From: Alphaproteobacteria bacterium | GTDB taxonomy: Bacteria; Pseudomonadota; Alphaproteobacteria; Micropepsales; Micropepsaceae | Assembly: GCA_003451645.1 (NCBI GenBank) | Contig: DMER01000076.1 | Location: forward strand, 1,232-11,848 | Reading direction: 5' to 3' | DNA: 10,617 nucleotides | Part shown: piece by piece, positions 1 through 5,765 of the stretch | How the letters are laid out: every line of letters starts with the position of its first letter | Numbering within the stretch: position 1 is the stretch's first letter | Notes under the pieces: generated by a model | Database searches by the model: none | The model's input: only the letters and a program-made list of their open reading frames with translations | What the model was told of the DNA's origin: nothing | Made by a program: the position numbers and the translations under genes

Positions 1-77
1 TTGATCGCCTGCTGCAATTGCGGTGTCATGACGAGGCCTTGCGCCTGCCTGACGTCCATCCTTTGAGCCAAAGCCAT
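1..77 (-). CDS. rpoN: RNA polymerase sigma-54 factor, N-terminal fragment (cut by window edge)
   Basis: Only the first 25 codons are present; the gene continues beyond base 1. The peptide begins MALAQRMDVRQAQG and goes on to LVMTPQLQQAI, the glutamine-rich Region I signature of sigma-54. In this family Region I contacts the activator ATPase and holds the polymerase closed until an enhancer-binding protein acts. The ATG at 77 is a safe start, because an in-frame TGA stop lies only three codons upstream. A weak GAGAGA-like sequence precedes it. The gene sits 39 bases after lptB, the usual alphaproteobacterial order, and is likely co-transcribed with the lpt genes. Product identity rests on the short motif and the context; the rest of the protein cannot be assessed. 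Confidence 0.9.
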   Translation of the reverse strand, partial: MALAQRMDVRQAQGLVMTPQLQQAI

Positions 78-116
78 GCGGGTCTCTCAAACCTTCAGCA
101 ACGCGGCGCGCGCTCG

Positions 117-935
117 CTACAAGTGAAAACGGTCTCCAAGATAGACCCGGCGCACATCCATATTCCCGACGATTTCGGCTGGCGTGCCATGGGTGAGCAC
201 TTCGCCGTCGTGAATGATGTAAGCACGGTCTATGATATCGAGCGTTTCGCGCACGTTGTGATCGGTAATCAAGACACCGATGCCGCGGGTTTTAAGATGC
301 GTCACCAGCTTCCGGATCTCGCCGATTGCGATCGGATCGATACCGGCGAAAGGTTCGTCTAAAAGCATGAAAGATGGCTGAATGGCGAGCGCGCGGGCTA
401 TCTCGACCCGCCGGCGTTCACCGCCGGAAAGGGCCAGTGCTGGCGCGCGCCGGATATGCTCAATTGCAAACTCGGCTAACAAATCGTCAACCATCTGCCG
501 CCTGCGGGCGCCGTCGCGCTCGACCAGCTCGGCCACAGCCATCAGGTTCTGCTCGACCGTCAGACCACGGAAGATTGAAGCTTCTTGCGGCAAATAACCA
601 ATCCCAAGCCGCGCACGGCGGTACATGGGCAGGCTGGTCACATCCGTACCATCGAGTTCTATAGAGCCCTGATCGACGGGCACTAGTCCCGTTATCATGT
701 AAAAGCAGGTGGTCTTGCCCGCACCATTAGGGCCCAGAAGGCCGACAACCTCGCCGCGCCGTACCTGCATCGTCACGGAACGCACGACGGGCCGGGCCCG
801 GTAGCTCTTGCCGATGCGCCGGGCGATGAGGCCGGGTTGGCCCTGCACCAGGCGGGGGCCGCCTTTGCCGGCGTCGGCTTCCGGTACTGCACCAATCGTA
901 TAGCTGGGATCCAAAGGGTTTTGCGGGTGGCTCAT
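117..935 (-). CDS. lptB: LPS export ABC transporter ATP-binding protein LptB
   Basis: This is the cytoplasmic ATPase that powers LptFG extraction of LPS from the inner membrane and its passage to LptC and LptA. All ABC motifs are present (numbering from the ATG at 935): Walker A GPNGAGKTT near residue 68, Q-loop Gln117, signature LSGGE near 169, Walker B FMLLDEP near 189 and switch histidine in ITDHNVRE at 226. The PFAGIDP stretch and the length after the ABC core fit LptB rather than a generic ATPase. The open frame extends to a TTG at 959, but that start lacks a ribosome site, whereas the ATG at 935 has AGGA three bases upstream; I chose the ATG (272 aa). The roughly 35-residue N-terminal extension before the ABC domain is longer than in E. 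coli LptB but not surprising in alphaproteobacteria. It lies 68 bases after lptA and 39 before rpoN. Confidence 0.95.
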   Translation of the reverse strand: MSHPQNPLDPSYTIGAVPEADAGKGGPRLVQGQPGLIARRIGKSYRARPVVRSVTMQVRRGEVVGLLGPNGAGKTTCFYMITGLVPVDQGSIELDGTDVTSLPMYRRARLGIGYLPQEASIFRGLTVEQNLMAVAELVERDGARRRQMVDDLLAEFAIEHIRRAPALALSGGERRRVEIARALAIQPSFMLLDEPFAGIDPIAIGEIRKLVTHLKTRGIGVLITDHNVRETLDIIDRAYIIHDGEVLTHGTPAEIVGNMDVRRVYLGDRFHL

Positions 936-1003
936 GAATCCTGACAGCTCGCAGCACAAGGAACAGAACAGCGTGAACGAAAGCTAACGGCCGCAACGCC
1001 GCC

Positions 1004-1591
1004 TTAGGGCTGGTTGGCAACGGGCGGCGCGGCAGGAACGGGCGGCGCCGCCGGTTGCGAAGGCGCCGCAGGTTTAGGAGCCGCCACAGGCTTTTCCTTT
1101 TTCTTCTCCGGCACGAACAGGCCCTCGACCCGGCCCTGATTGGAGCCTGCTGAGGCCACAAGTTTTGCCTCGCCGGTGGCCAGATTAACGGACAGTTGCG
1201 TGCCCTTCATGACATTCTGGCCGTGGGTCAAGACCACTGCGCCCGCCATCGTGACCCGCCGGCCGGTGACGTCGTAATCCGCTGTGGACCCGCTCGCTTG
1301 TCCTTGCGCGCTAGCCAGAACCACCCGTCCCTGAGCCTTGATATGGCTTACCTGGCCCTTGTTCGCCTTGATGCTCAGCGCATCGGAGCGCAAACGCAGC
1401 TCGCCTTGGGTGACAACCACATTGCCGGCATAGGTCGCTGTTTGGTTCTTGATGTCAGCCACGATGCTATCCGCGGAGATGCCAATGGGCTTGTCGGCAT
1501 CCTTTGGCGACAGGGCAAATGGATTGACATCTTGCGCTGCAGCCGAAGCCGCACAGACGCAAGCGAGTATAAGCGTTCCAAAACGGGTCAT
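1004..1591 (-). CDS. lptA: Periplasmic LPS transport protein LptA (OstA-like)
   Basis: A 195-residue periplasmic bridge protein that forms part of the beta-jellyroll conduit between LptC and LptD. Residues 1-19 form a short Sec signal peptide (hydrophobic LILACVCAA, likely cleavage after ASAAA). Residues about 36-145 show the OstA/LptA repeat pattern: ISADSIVADIKNQTATYAGNVVVTQGE, with later YDVTGRRVTMAGAVVLTHGQN (both typical alternating strands). From about residue 161 the protein becomes a lysine patch followed by a Pro/Ala-rich tail to the end, absent from E. coli LptA. The ATG overlaps the lptC stop as ATGA (1588-1591), which implies translational coupling. Family assignment is firm from motif pattern plus gene order; the role of the tail is unknown. 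Confidence 0.93.
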   Translation of the reverse strand: MTRFGTLILACVCAASAAAQDVNPFALSPKDADKPIGISADSIVADIKNQTATYAGNVVVTQGELRLRSDALSIKANKGQVSHIKAQGRVVLASAQGQASGSTADYDVTGRRVTMAGAVVLTHGQNVMKGTQLSVNLATGEAKLVASAGSNQGRVEGLFVPEKKKEKPVAAPKPAAPSQPAAPPVPAAPPVANQP

Positions 1592-2391
1592 GGTTTGGCC
1601 ACCGGTTCCAGGGGCGCAACGGGCTGCGCCGCTTCTTGAGGAGTGGAGGATTGAGGAGGTGATGTCAAAGGCGCTGTCGCTTTTGCTGCTTTGCGTGGTG
1701 GCGGATAAAACGCTGTCGTGACCCCGCCGCGAAAGGTCATCAATTGCGCTTCCCGCATGCCTTCAAAGCCGTTGGCCTTGATGAGCCCTAAAGGCCCCTG
1801 GCAATCGATCGGCCGCGCGCCTGATAAGAGCCCTTTGTCAATGTCATAGACGGCCCCGTCTGTGTGGCACTCATAGCCCTTGTCGGTATAGATGTGGATG
1901 GCACCGCTGAGCGTCACACGCTTTTCCTGCGACTGCAAAAGCCCCTTACTCGCCTCGACCTTTATCCAGCTATTGTTCTGCAGAGATACATCGCCGGACA
2001 CGTCGAACATCATCACATTGGGAACTTTGGCGCCGTCTTGGCTGACCGCCTTGGCGGTGACGAGAAACGGTTGCCCGCGACCGTCCATCCCTGTCAGGCG
2101 GGGATTGACCATTTGCCGGTCATCGTTGAGAGCGCCCAAATTCTCCATCGTGACAGCGACTTGTTCGGTCTCCCGTCCCGCGACCGAAAAAAGGATCAGC
2201 AGCGCAATAAGAAGCGTGGCCGCCGCCGGCAGCACGATCTTCATGACAGTCACAAAGCGGCTGTACCGGGCTACATTGGAGCCACGAGACCCGCGGGACT
2301 GCCAAGCGCGTTGTTCGTCCGGTAACCCCCAGTCGCGCTCAGCACTTGCGCCGTGCGCCATGCGGCTTGAAAAAGGGCGGCCTTCCGTCAT
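1588..2391 (-). CDS. lptC: LPS export protein LptC (inner-membrane anchored)
   Basis: A 267-residue bitopic protein that receives LPS from LptBFG and hands it to LptA. A 50-residue charged cytoplasmic N-terminus precedes one clear membrane helix (about 51-71, IVLPAAATLLIALLILFSVAG). The periplasmic part, about 80-225, contains the typical LptC/OstA-like run of beta strands (for example VSLQNNSWIKVEASKGLL and GAVYDIDKGLLSG). Residues from about 228 onward are a Pro/Ala/Gln-rich extension. The N-terminal cytoplasmic segment is longer than in the short E. coli protein, as is common in alphaproteobacteria. It is joined to kdsD upstream and lptA downstream by ATGA overlaps. An AGGTG stretch 7-11 bases before the ATG may serve as ribosome site. 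The start could also be Met11; the ATGA overlap favours the first ATG. Confidence 0.9.
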   Translation of the reverse strand: MTEGRPFSSRMAHGASAERDWGLPDEQRAWQSRGSRGSNVARYSRFVTVMKIVLPAAATLLIALLILFSVAGRETEQVAVTMENLGALNDDRQMVNPRLTGMDGRGQPFLVTAKAVSQDGAKVPNVMMFDVSGDVSLQNNSWIKVEASKGLLQSQEKRVTLSGAIHIYTDKGYECHTDGAVYDIDKGLLSGARPIDCQGPLGLIKANGFEGMREAQLMTFRGGVTTAFYPPPRKAAKATAPLTSPPQSSTPQEAAQPVAPLEPVAKP

Positions 2392-3419
2392 GCCACACCT
2401 GCCCGCAAGCAGTCATGGATGTGCAAAATGCCAACGGGAGGCGAGGCTTGTCCGTCCACCGCGTCGTCGGCCACAACAAACAAGCAGGTAAATGGCCTCT
2501 CAGACTGGTTCATGAGGCGCAGAGCTTCTGCTGCGAGCGCAGAGCTACGAATGGTTTTCGGGCTCGGCGTCATGATGTCTGCAGCGGTAAGGCCCAAGAG
2601 CCCGCGGCTCATGTGCCGGCGAAGATCGCCATCGGTTACGATACCGATCAGATTTTGATCCGCGTCGCAAACACCCGCACAACCAAACCGCTTTGACGTC
2701 ATGGTGATCAAGACATCCGCAACGGGCAGTTGGCGGTTGACGATCGGAACCTCGTCACCCGCATGCATGATGTCGCTGACCCTGACGAGGCGCCGGCCCA
2801 GATTGCCGCCCGGATGAAAGACCCTGTACTGGTCTTGCGTGAAGCCGCGACGCTCCATCAGCGCGACAGCAAGCGCATCGCCCAACGCCAGCATCATCGT
2901 CGTGGAGGTCGTGGGTGCGAGCCCCATGGGGCAGGCTTCCGCAGCCTTGGGCAGGATTAGCGCGACATCACTGTTGCGCGCGAGTGTCGACTGCGGGTTC
3001 GACGTGATCCCAGCCATCGGCACGCCAAACCGGCGCGTATACTCTATCAAATCGGCCAACTCGCGCACCTCGCCCGAATTACTCAAGAGCAGGGCCGCGT
3101 CCTGCGCAGTGATCATGCCGAGGTCGCCATGGCTCGCTTCCCCTGGATGCACGAACATCGCAGGTGTGCCCGTCGAGGCCAAAGTCGCGGCGATTTTGCG
3201 CCCGACATGCCCCGACTTACCCATGCCCGAGACGATCACTCTGCCTTGCACCTTGAGGAGAAGGTCCACCGCAGCCGAGAACCGCCCGTCGATCGAGGAC
3301 GACAGGGCACTTAGCGCTTGCGCTTCCAGGCCGAGCACGCGCTGCGCCGCTGCCGCGTCTCGGGCAGCCGCTGGGCTGGGGGTATCTGCTTGTGGCGATC
3401 GCGCGCTCAAAGGCTTCAA
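2388..3419 (-). CDS. kdsD: D-arabinose-5-phosphate isomerase KdsD (KpsF/GutQ family)
   Basis: Interconverts ribulose-5-phosphate and arabinose-5-phosphate, the first step of Kdo synthesis for LPS. A SIS sugar-phosphate isomerase domain covers about residues 55-190 with VSGMGKSGHVGRK and LLLSNSGEVREL, followed by FHPGGNLGRR. Two CBS domains follow (about 213-270, DIMHAGDEVPIV; and 280-340, DIMTPSPKTI). Lys68, Glu117, Glu161 and His202 match the positions that family knowledge links to catalysis. At 343 residues it is slightly longer than E. coli KdsD because of a variable N-terminus. The start is unsettled: no ATG or GTG precedes the conserved region in frame until far into the domain, so a TTG is needed, either 3419 (used here, overlapping a short upstream ORF as TTGA) or 3410. 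The stop overlaps lptC. Its place at the head of the lpt genes supports KdsD over GutQ. Confidence 0.93.
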   Translation of the reverse strand: MKPLSARSPQADTPSPAAARDAAAAQRVLGLEAQALSALSSSIDGRFSAAVDLLLKVQGRVIVSGMGKSGHVGRKIAATLASTGTPAMFVHPGEASHGDLGMITAQDAALLLSNSGEVRELADLIEYTRRFGVPMAGITSNPQSTLARNSDVALILPKAAEACPMGLAPTTSTTMMLALGDALAVALMERRGFTQDQYRVFHPGGNLGRRLVRVSDIMHAGDEVPIVNRQLPVADVLITMTSKRFGCAGVCDADQNLIGIVTDGDLRRHMSRGLLGLTAADIMTPSPKTIRSSALAAEALRLMNQSERPFTCLFVVADDAVDGQASPPVGILHIHDCLRAGVA

Positions 3420-3460
3420 ACCTGAATTCGAGGGGCCGAACCCTGAATGGCCGCCCTCAT
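3416..3460 (-). other. Possible 14-codon leader ORF before kdsD
   Basis: An ATG at 3460 opens a reading frame for MRAAIQGSAPRIQV that ends in TGA at 3418-3416. That stop overlaps the proposed TTG start of kdsD in the same TTGA fashion as the ATGA overlaps further down the operon. A -10-like CATAGT lies six bases before the ATG, so the transcript could begin at the ATG itself. No homology can be claimed for so short a peptide, and chance is a real alternative. If real, it would provide translation feeding into kdsD, which has a poor start context of its own. Confidence 0.3.
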
Positions 3461-3466
3461 CGGCGG

Positions 3467-3496
3467 ACTATGGACCGGCAAAATGGGTGGAATCAA
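3467..3496 (-). promoter_or_regulatory. Candidate promoter of the kdsD-lptCAB operon
   Basis: On the minus strand TTGATT (3496-3491) and CATAGT (3472-3467), each matching four of six sigma-70 consensus bases, are separated by 18 bases. They lie in the 137-base gap between rnd and kdsD, where an operon promoter is expected. The predicted start would fall at about 3460. The match is modest and made by eye. Confidence 0.33.
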
Positions 3497-3517
3497 GGTA
3501 AACAGGCGCCAGACACC

Positions 3518-3538
3518 CATGCCAAACCGGCAGGCATG
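3518..3538. repeat. Inverted repeat downstream of rnd
   Basis: Perfect 6-bp arms CATGCC and GGCATG flank the nine bases AAACCGGCA. It starts 18 bases after the rnd stop codon. No run of T follows on the minus strand, so it is not a standard intrinsic terminator. It could be a processing hairpin protecting the rnd message end, an operator for kdsD, or chance. Confidence 0.35.
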
Positions 3539-3556
3539 ACCGGTGGAGCGGGGCCG

Positions 3557-4168
3557 TTAGTGCGCAAAAATGTCTTCCGCACTCCACCCGCCAAGGTCGA
3601 GTTCGGTGCGCGTCCCGATGAACCCAAAGCACGCTTTCGCAAGCTCTAGCCGCCCTTCCCGCACGAGCATTGCTTCCAAGGTGTTCTTGACCTTGTGCAA
3701 GTGCAGGACATCGGATGCCGCATAGGCAAGCTGAGCGTCGGACAGCTTCGCAGCGCCCCAGTCGCTGGATTGCTGCTGCTTGGACAGGTCGAGATCAAGG
3801 ACTTCCTTGACCAGATCCTTAAGTCCATGCCGGTCCGTATAGGTCCGCACCAGCCTGGAGGCGATTTTCGTGCACCACACTGGCGATGTGTCGGTCTTCA
3901 GATAGTGCCGGAACACCCCAACATCGAAGCGCGCATAATGGAACAGCTTGATGGTCTCAGGATCCTGCAGCAGCCGCACGAAATGAGGCGCGTGATAGGT
4001 TTTCCGGTCAAAGCGCAAGATGTGACAATGCCCATCGCCAGCGCTGATCTGCGCCAAGCACAAGCCATCGCGCAAAGGATTGAGCCCGAGCGTCTCGCTG
4101 TCGATGGCCGCAACACGCCCAAAATCGAGCCCGCCAGGCAGATCGCCTTCATGGAAATGAATTTTCAT
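3557..4168 (-). CDS. rnd: Ribonuclease D-type 3'-5' exonuclease (short form)
   Basis: A 203-residue DEDDy exonuclease that trims RNA 3' ends, in E. coli chiefly tRNA precursors. Exo I is AIDSETLGL (Asp23, Glu25), Exo II is HYARFDVGVF (Asp82) and Exo III is YAASDVLHLH (Tyr149, Asp153), so the four acidic metal ligands and the tyrosine are present. The WCTKIASRLVRTY and HGLKDLVKEVL segments are typical of bacterial RNase D. It contains only the exonuclease domain; the C-terminal HRDC domains of E. coli RNase D are missing, which is the usual alphaproteobacterial short form. The ATG at 4168 is preceded by CAGCCCC with no Shine-Dalgarno. It lies 59 bases downstream of a tRNA-Leu on the same strand and 137 bases upstream of kdsD. 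Confidence 0.93.
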   Translation of the reverse strand: MKIHFHEGDLPGGLDFGRVAAIDSETLGLNPLRDGLCLAQISAGDGHCHILRFDRKTYHAPHFVRLLQDPETIKLFHYARFDVGVFRHYLKTDTSPVWCTKIASRLVRTYTDRHGLKDLVKEVLDLDLSKQQQSSDWGAAKLSDAQLAYAASDVLHLHKVKNTLEAMLVREGRLELAKACFGFIGTRTELDLGGWSAEDIFAH

Positions 4169-4174
4169 GGGGCT

Positions 4175-4204
4175 GTGTTAGCGGCAAGCGCGCCCATGGG
4201 TCAA
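4175..4204 (-). promoter_or_regulatory. Candidate rnd promoter, predicted leaderless start
   Basis: TTGACC (4204-4199) and TAACAC (4180-4175) are 18 bases apart on the minus strand, with six bases between the -10-like element and the rnd ATG. Transcription would then begin at or next to the A of the start codon, in keeping with the lack of a Shine-Dalgarno. The -35 is a good match; the -10 matches only three of six bases. Read-through from the tRNA promoter is an alternative. Confidence 0.33.
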
Positions 4205-4227
4205 TGGACCTTTAGGGATCACGCACC

Positions 4228-4312
4228 TGGTGCCCAGAAGAGGACTCGAACCTCCACACCTTGCGGTACTAGTACCTGAAACTAGCGCGTCTACCAATTC
4301 CGCCATCTGGGC
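4228..4312 (-). tRNA. tRNA-Leu (anticodon CAG)
   Basis: The minus strand folds as a class II tRNA. The acceptor arms GCCCAGA and TCTGGGC pair perfectly; the D-arm region GGCGGAATTGGTAGACGC is typical of leucine tRNAs. The anticodon stem CTAGT/ACTAG is perfect and encloses loop TTCAGGT, with anticodon CAG at 4278-4276, which reads CUG. A long variable arm (ACCGCAAGGT region) follows, then the T-arm with GGTTCGAGTCC. Discriminator is A and the CCA end is encoded (4230-4228). No integrase or duplicated 3' end lies nearby, so it shows no sign of use as an attachment site. Confidence 0.96.
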
Positions 4313-4331
4313 CCATGTCAGGGGACAGATT

Positions 4332-4359
4332 GACTAAAGCTTGCAAGGCCCTCTGTCAA
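4332..4359 (-). promoter_or_regulatory. Candidate promoter of tRNA-Leu
   Basis: A perfect TTGACA lies at 4359-4354 on the minus strand, followed after 15 bases by TTTAGT (4338-4333; four of six consensus bases). The predicted start would be some 12 bases before the mature tRNA 5' end at 4312, a normal distance for a tRNA leader. The short spacer is the weak point. It may also drive read-through into rnd, since no intrinsic terminator is visible after the tRNA. Confidence 0.45.
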
Positions 4360-4432
4360 TTGGCGCGGTTCTGTATATCCTATCCGTCAACAAGGCGCAC
4401 AGCGCCAAGAATGCCAGAGGGAGAGACGCCTG

Positions 4433-5761
4433 ATGCCTGCCGCCGCCAGCGACAGTAACCGGACTGCTGTACCCGGATACTCAACGCCTTACAAAATCTA
4501 CATCCTTATCCTGCTGACGCTGATTTACATCTCGAACTACGCAGACCGGGTGCTGGTCGGCGTGGTCTCTGAGGCGATCAAGGCGGAGTTCCAAGTCGCG
4601 GATTGGCAGATAGGACTGCTGTCGGGGGCAACCTTTGCCATCTTCTATGCGACTTTGGGGGTTCCCATTGCGCTATACGCGGACCGGTCAAACCGGGTGC
4701 GGATCATCGCTGCGTCCGCCGTCGTTTGGTCAGTTTTCACGGCGTTGAGCGGTGCGGCAACAAACTTCACGACCATGGCGCTTGCGCGGATTGGTGTTGG
4801 CGTTGGCGAGGCGGGTTCAGGCCCGCCGTCTCATTCGATCATTTCCGACCTGTTCAGCCCCAAGGCCCGCACGACCGCCTTGGCCATTTACTCCCTCGGT
4901 GTCCCTTTGGGCCTGGTACTCGCCTACCAGGCAGGCGCGCGGATCGCCTCTGAATACAGCTGGCATATGGCGTTCATAGCGCTGGGTGTGCCTGGCATCG
5001 TGCTTGCGATTATCGCAGTTTTGACCATCCGGGAACCTCAGCGCGGTCTGTCGGAAGGGCTCAAGGACTCAGGAAATGCGCCCCCGTTGATGACGGTTTT
5101 GCGCCACATGCTGTCTTATGCCTCGACCCGCCACATGGTGGCGGGCGCAACGCTCACCACAATCGTCGGCTATGCGGGCGTGCAGTGGTGGCCAGGTTTT
5201 CTGATCCGCAGCCACGGGCTCACCATCGCGGATCTGGCCATCCTGCCCTCTTTAGTTTTCGGTCTCGCCACTGGTTTAGGCATTATAGCAAGCGGCCTTG
5301 TCACGGACTTCATGGCTCGCCTCGACCCGAAATGGACGCCGCGCGGGGTAGCGATCATCGGCATGATTGCCCTGCCATTCCTTATTTCGCTTTATCTGGT
5401 TGATGATGTGAATCTGGTCTATGCGCTGATCTTCATCCCAGCCTTCACGGGCGGGTTCTACTTGGCCCCTTCCTTCGCAATGACCCAAGCTTTGGTCGGT
5501 GTGCGCATGCGCACTGTGGCGTCGGCGTTGTTGCTCTTTATCATCAACATCATCGGCTATACGTTGGGGCCATTGATCCCTGGCTATCTGTCCGATCTTT
5601 GGAAGCCGGATTATGGCGTTCACTCGCTACGGTATGCGCTGCTGGCGATGTCTGTCTTTAGCCTCTGGGGTATCATCCATTATTGGCTGGCTGGGACCAC
5701 CTATGCCGCAGACCTCGCCCGGCAAAAGGCGCTCAACGAGGCGGAGTCCGCGCGAGCCTGA
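4433..5761 (+). CDS. Major facilitator superfamily transporter, Spinster-like
   Basis: A 442-residue inner-membrane secondary transporter with about 12 hydrophobic helices. The first helix (about 21-45) carries NYADR, and the loop between helices 2 and 3 has the MFS motif-A-like GVPIALYADRSNRVR (76-90). Helix 4 contains ARIGVGVGEAGSGPPSHSIISDLF (118-141), a hallmark of the Spinster-type branch common in sphingomonads and relatives. A hydrophilic central loop (about 198-222) separates the two halves. The substrate cannot be named; eukaryotic Spinster proteins move sphingolipid or lysolipid substrates, but bacterial members are mostly uncharacterised. AGGGAG nine bases before the ATG is a good ribosome site. 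It is divergent from the tRNA and rnd and converges on the kinase gene with only CCGG between the stop codons. Confidence 0.92.
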   Translation: MPAAASDSNRTAVPGYSTPYKIYILILLTLIYISNYADRVLVGVVSEAIKAEFQVADWQIGLLSGATFAIFYATLGVPIALYADRSNRVRIIAASAVVWSVFTALSGAATNFTTMALARIGVGVGEAGSGPPSHSIISDLFSPKARTTALAIYSLGVPLGLVLAYQAGARIASEYSWHMAFIALGVPGIVLAIIAVLTIREPQRGLSEGLKDSGNAPPLMTVLRHMLSYASTRHMVAGATLTTIVGYAGVQWWPGFLIRSHGLTIADLAILPSLVFGLATGLGIIASGLVTDFMARLDPKWTPRGVAIIGMIALPFLISLYLVDDVNLVYALIFIPAFTGGFYLAPSFAMTQALVGVRMRTVASALLLFIINIIGYTLGPLIPGYLSDLWKPDYGVHSLRYALLAMSVFSLWGIIHYWLAGTTYAADLARQKALNEAESARA

Positions 5762-5765
5762 CCGG

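Noticed and set aside
936..959. TTG at 959 as the lptB start
   Set aside because: No ribosome site before it, whereas ATG 935 has AGGA at close range; kept only as an alternative.
1892..2491. 199-codon plus-strand frame across lptC and the kdsD end
   Set aside because: Runs antisense to two genes with clear motifs; Ser/Arg-rich translation typical of a shadow.
2839..3501. 220-codon plus-strand frame opposite kdsD
   Set aside because: Antisense shadow of a GC-rich gene; no recognisable family, and the minus-strand KdsD motifs are unambiguous.
4228..4312. tRNA-Leu as an integration site for a mobile element
   Set aside because: No integrase, no direct repeat of the tRNA 3' end and only housekeeping genes around it.
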